Of a stretch of DNA of 64,000 nucleotides, positions 63,980-64,000 are shown piece by piece. The notes beneath the pieces were generated by a model. That model searched no databases. It had not been told where the DNA came from and worked only from the letters and a program-made list of their open reading frames with translations. The DNA comes from Diplonema papillatum. Taxonomy: Eukaryota; Euglenozoa; Diplonemea; Diplonemida; Diplonemidae. Location of the stretch: contig JAPJBO010001075.1 of the NCBI GenBank assembly GCA_030068145.1, positions 1-64,000 of the forward strand, written 5' to 3'. A program made the translations under genes and the position numbers. Every line of letters begins with the position of its first letter. The stretch's first letter is position 1.

Positions 63980-64000
63980 GTATGTTTTGTGTCTAACAAA

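Noticed and set aside
1..64000. Bacterial or organellar origin
   Set aside because: Phase-consistent GT-AG introns, a histone gene, LINEs with poly(A) tails and hAT/MULE remnants show nuclear eukaryotic DNA.

Overview
This window is nuclear DNA of an unidentified unicellular eukaryote, probably a protist or alga. Host genes are split by GT-AG introns (donors mostly GTATGT, GTATGC, GTACGT or GTATTG). Coding exons are GC-rich. Introns and spacers are AT-rich and packed with transposon debris. There is no operon structure, and I saw no rRNA, tRNA or CRISPR array.

Layout. 1-4.1 kb: a hAT transposase gene broken by inserted ~212-bp MITEs, all from one family with 4-bp NTAN target duplications. 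3.2-10.7 kb: foldback and hairpin repeats, truncated LINE 3' ends and a tyrosine-recombinase fragment. 10.7-18.8 kb: a near-complete non-LTR retrotransposon (LINE1) with a gag-like ORF1, then in the same frame after one TGA an AlkB-type dioxygenase, a 2A peptide, an APE endonuclease and a reverse transcriptase. 19.7-22.7 kb: a two-exon TET/JBP-family dioxygenase gene with a possible methyltransferase-like C-terminus. 23.1-24.9 kb: a two-exon dienoyl-CoA isomerase (ECH1-type) gene. 25.6-33.8 kb: a five-exon histone H2B gene whose third intron holds a second LINE (LINE2, with R2-like zinc finger and endonuclease) and a retroelement remnant. 33.8-38.9 kb: mostly gene-free repeats, with one small possible bS21-like ORF. 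39.4-56.7 kb: a seven-exon WD40/helical gene, tentatively EDC4/Ge-1-like, with partial copies of its own exons scattered nearby and a MULE remnant in intron 2. 57.8-58.1 kb: a minisatellite. 58.8-60.6 kb: a 1.76-kb transposon with the MITE family's terminal inverted repeats and target-site type, carrying an intact tyrosine recombinase gene. 61.4 kb to the end: the 5' part of a membrane-protein gene.

The two strongest candidates for something undescribed are: (1) the terminal-inverted-repeat transposon whose only gene is a tyrosine recombinase, together with its MITEs, which look like internal-deletion copies; and (2) the LINE that places an AlkB domain upstream of a 2A skip site and may reach it by TGA readthrough. 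The TET/JBP gene and the H2B gene split by a retrotransposon come next. Exon models rest on splice motifs and phase agreement read by eye. No alignment or database search was possible.
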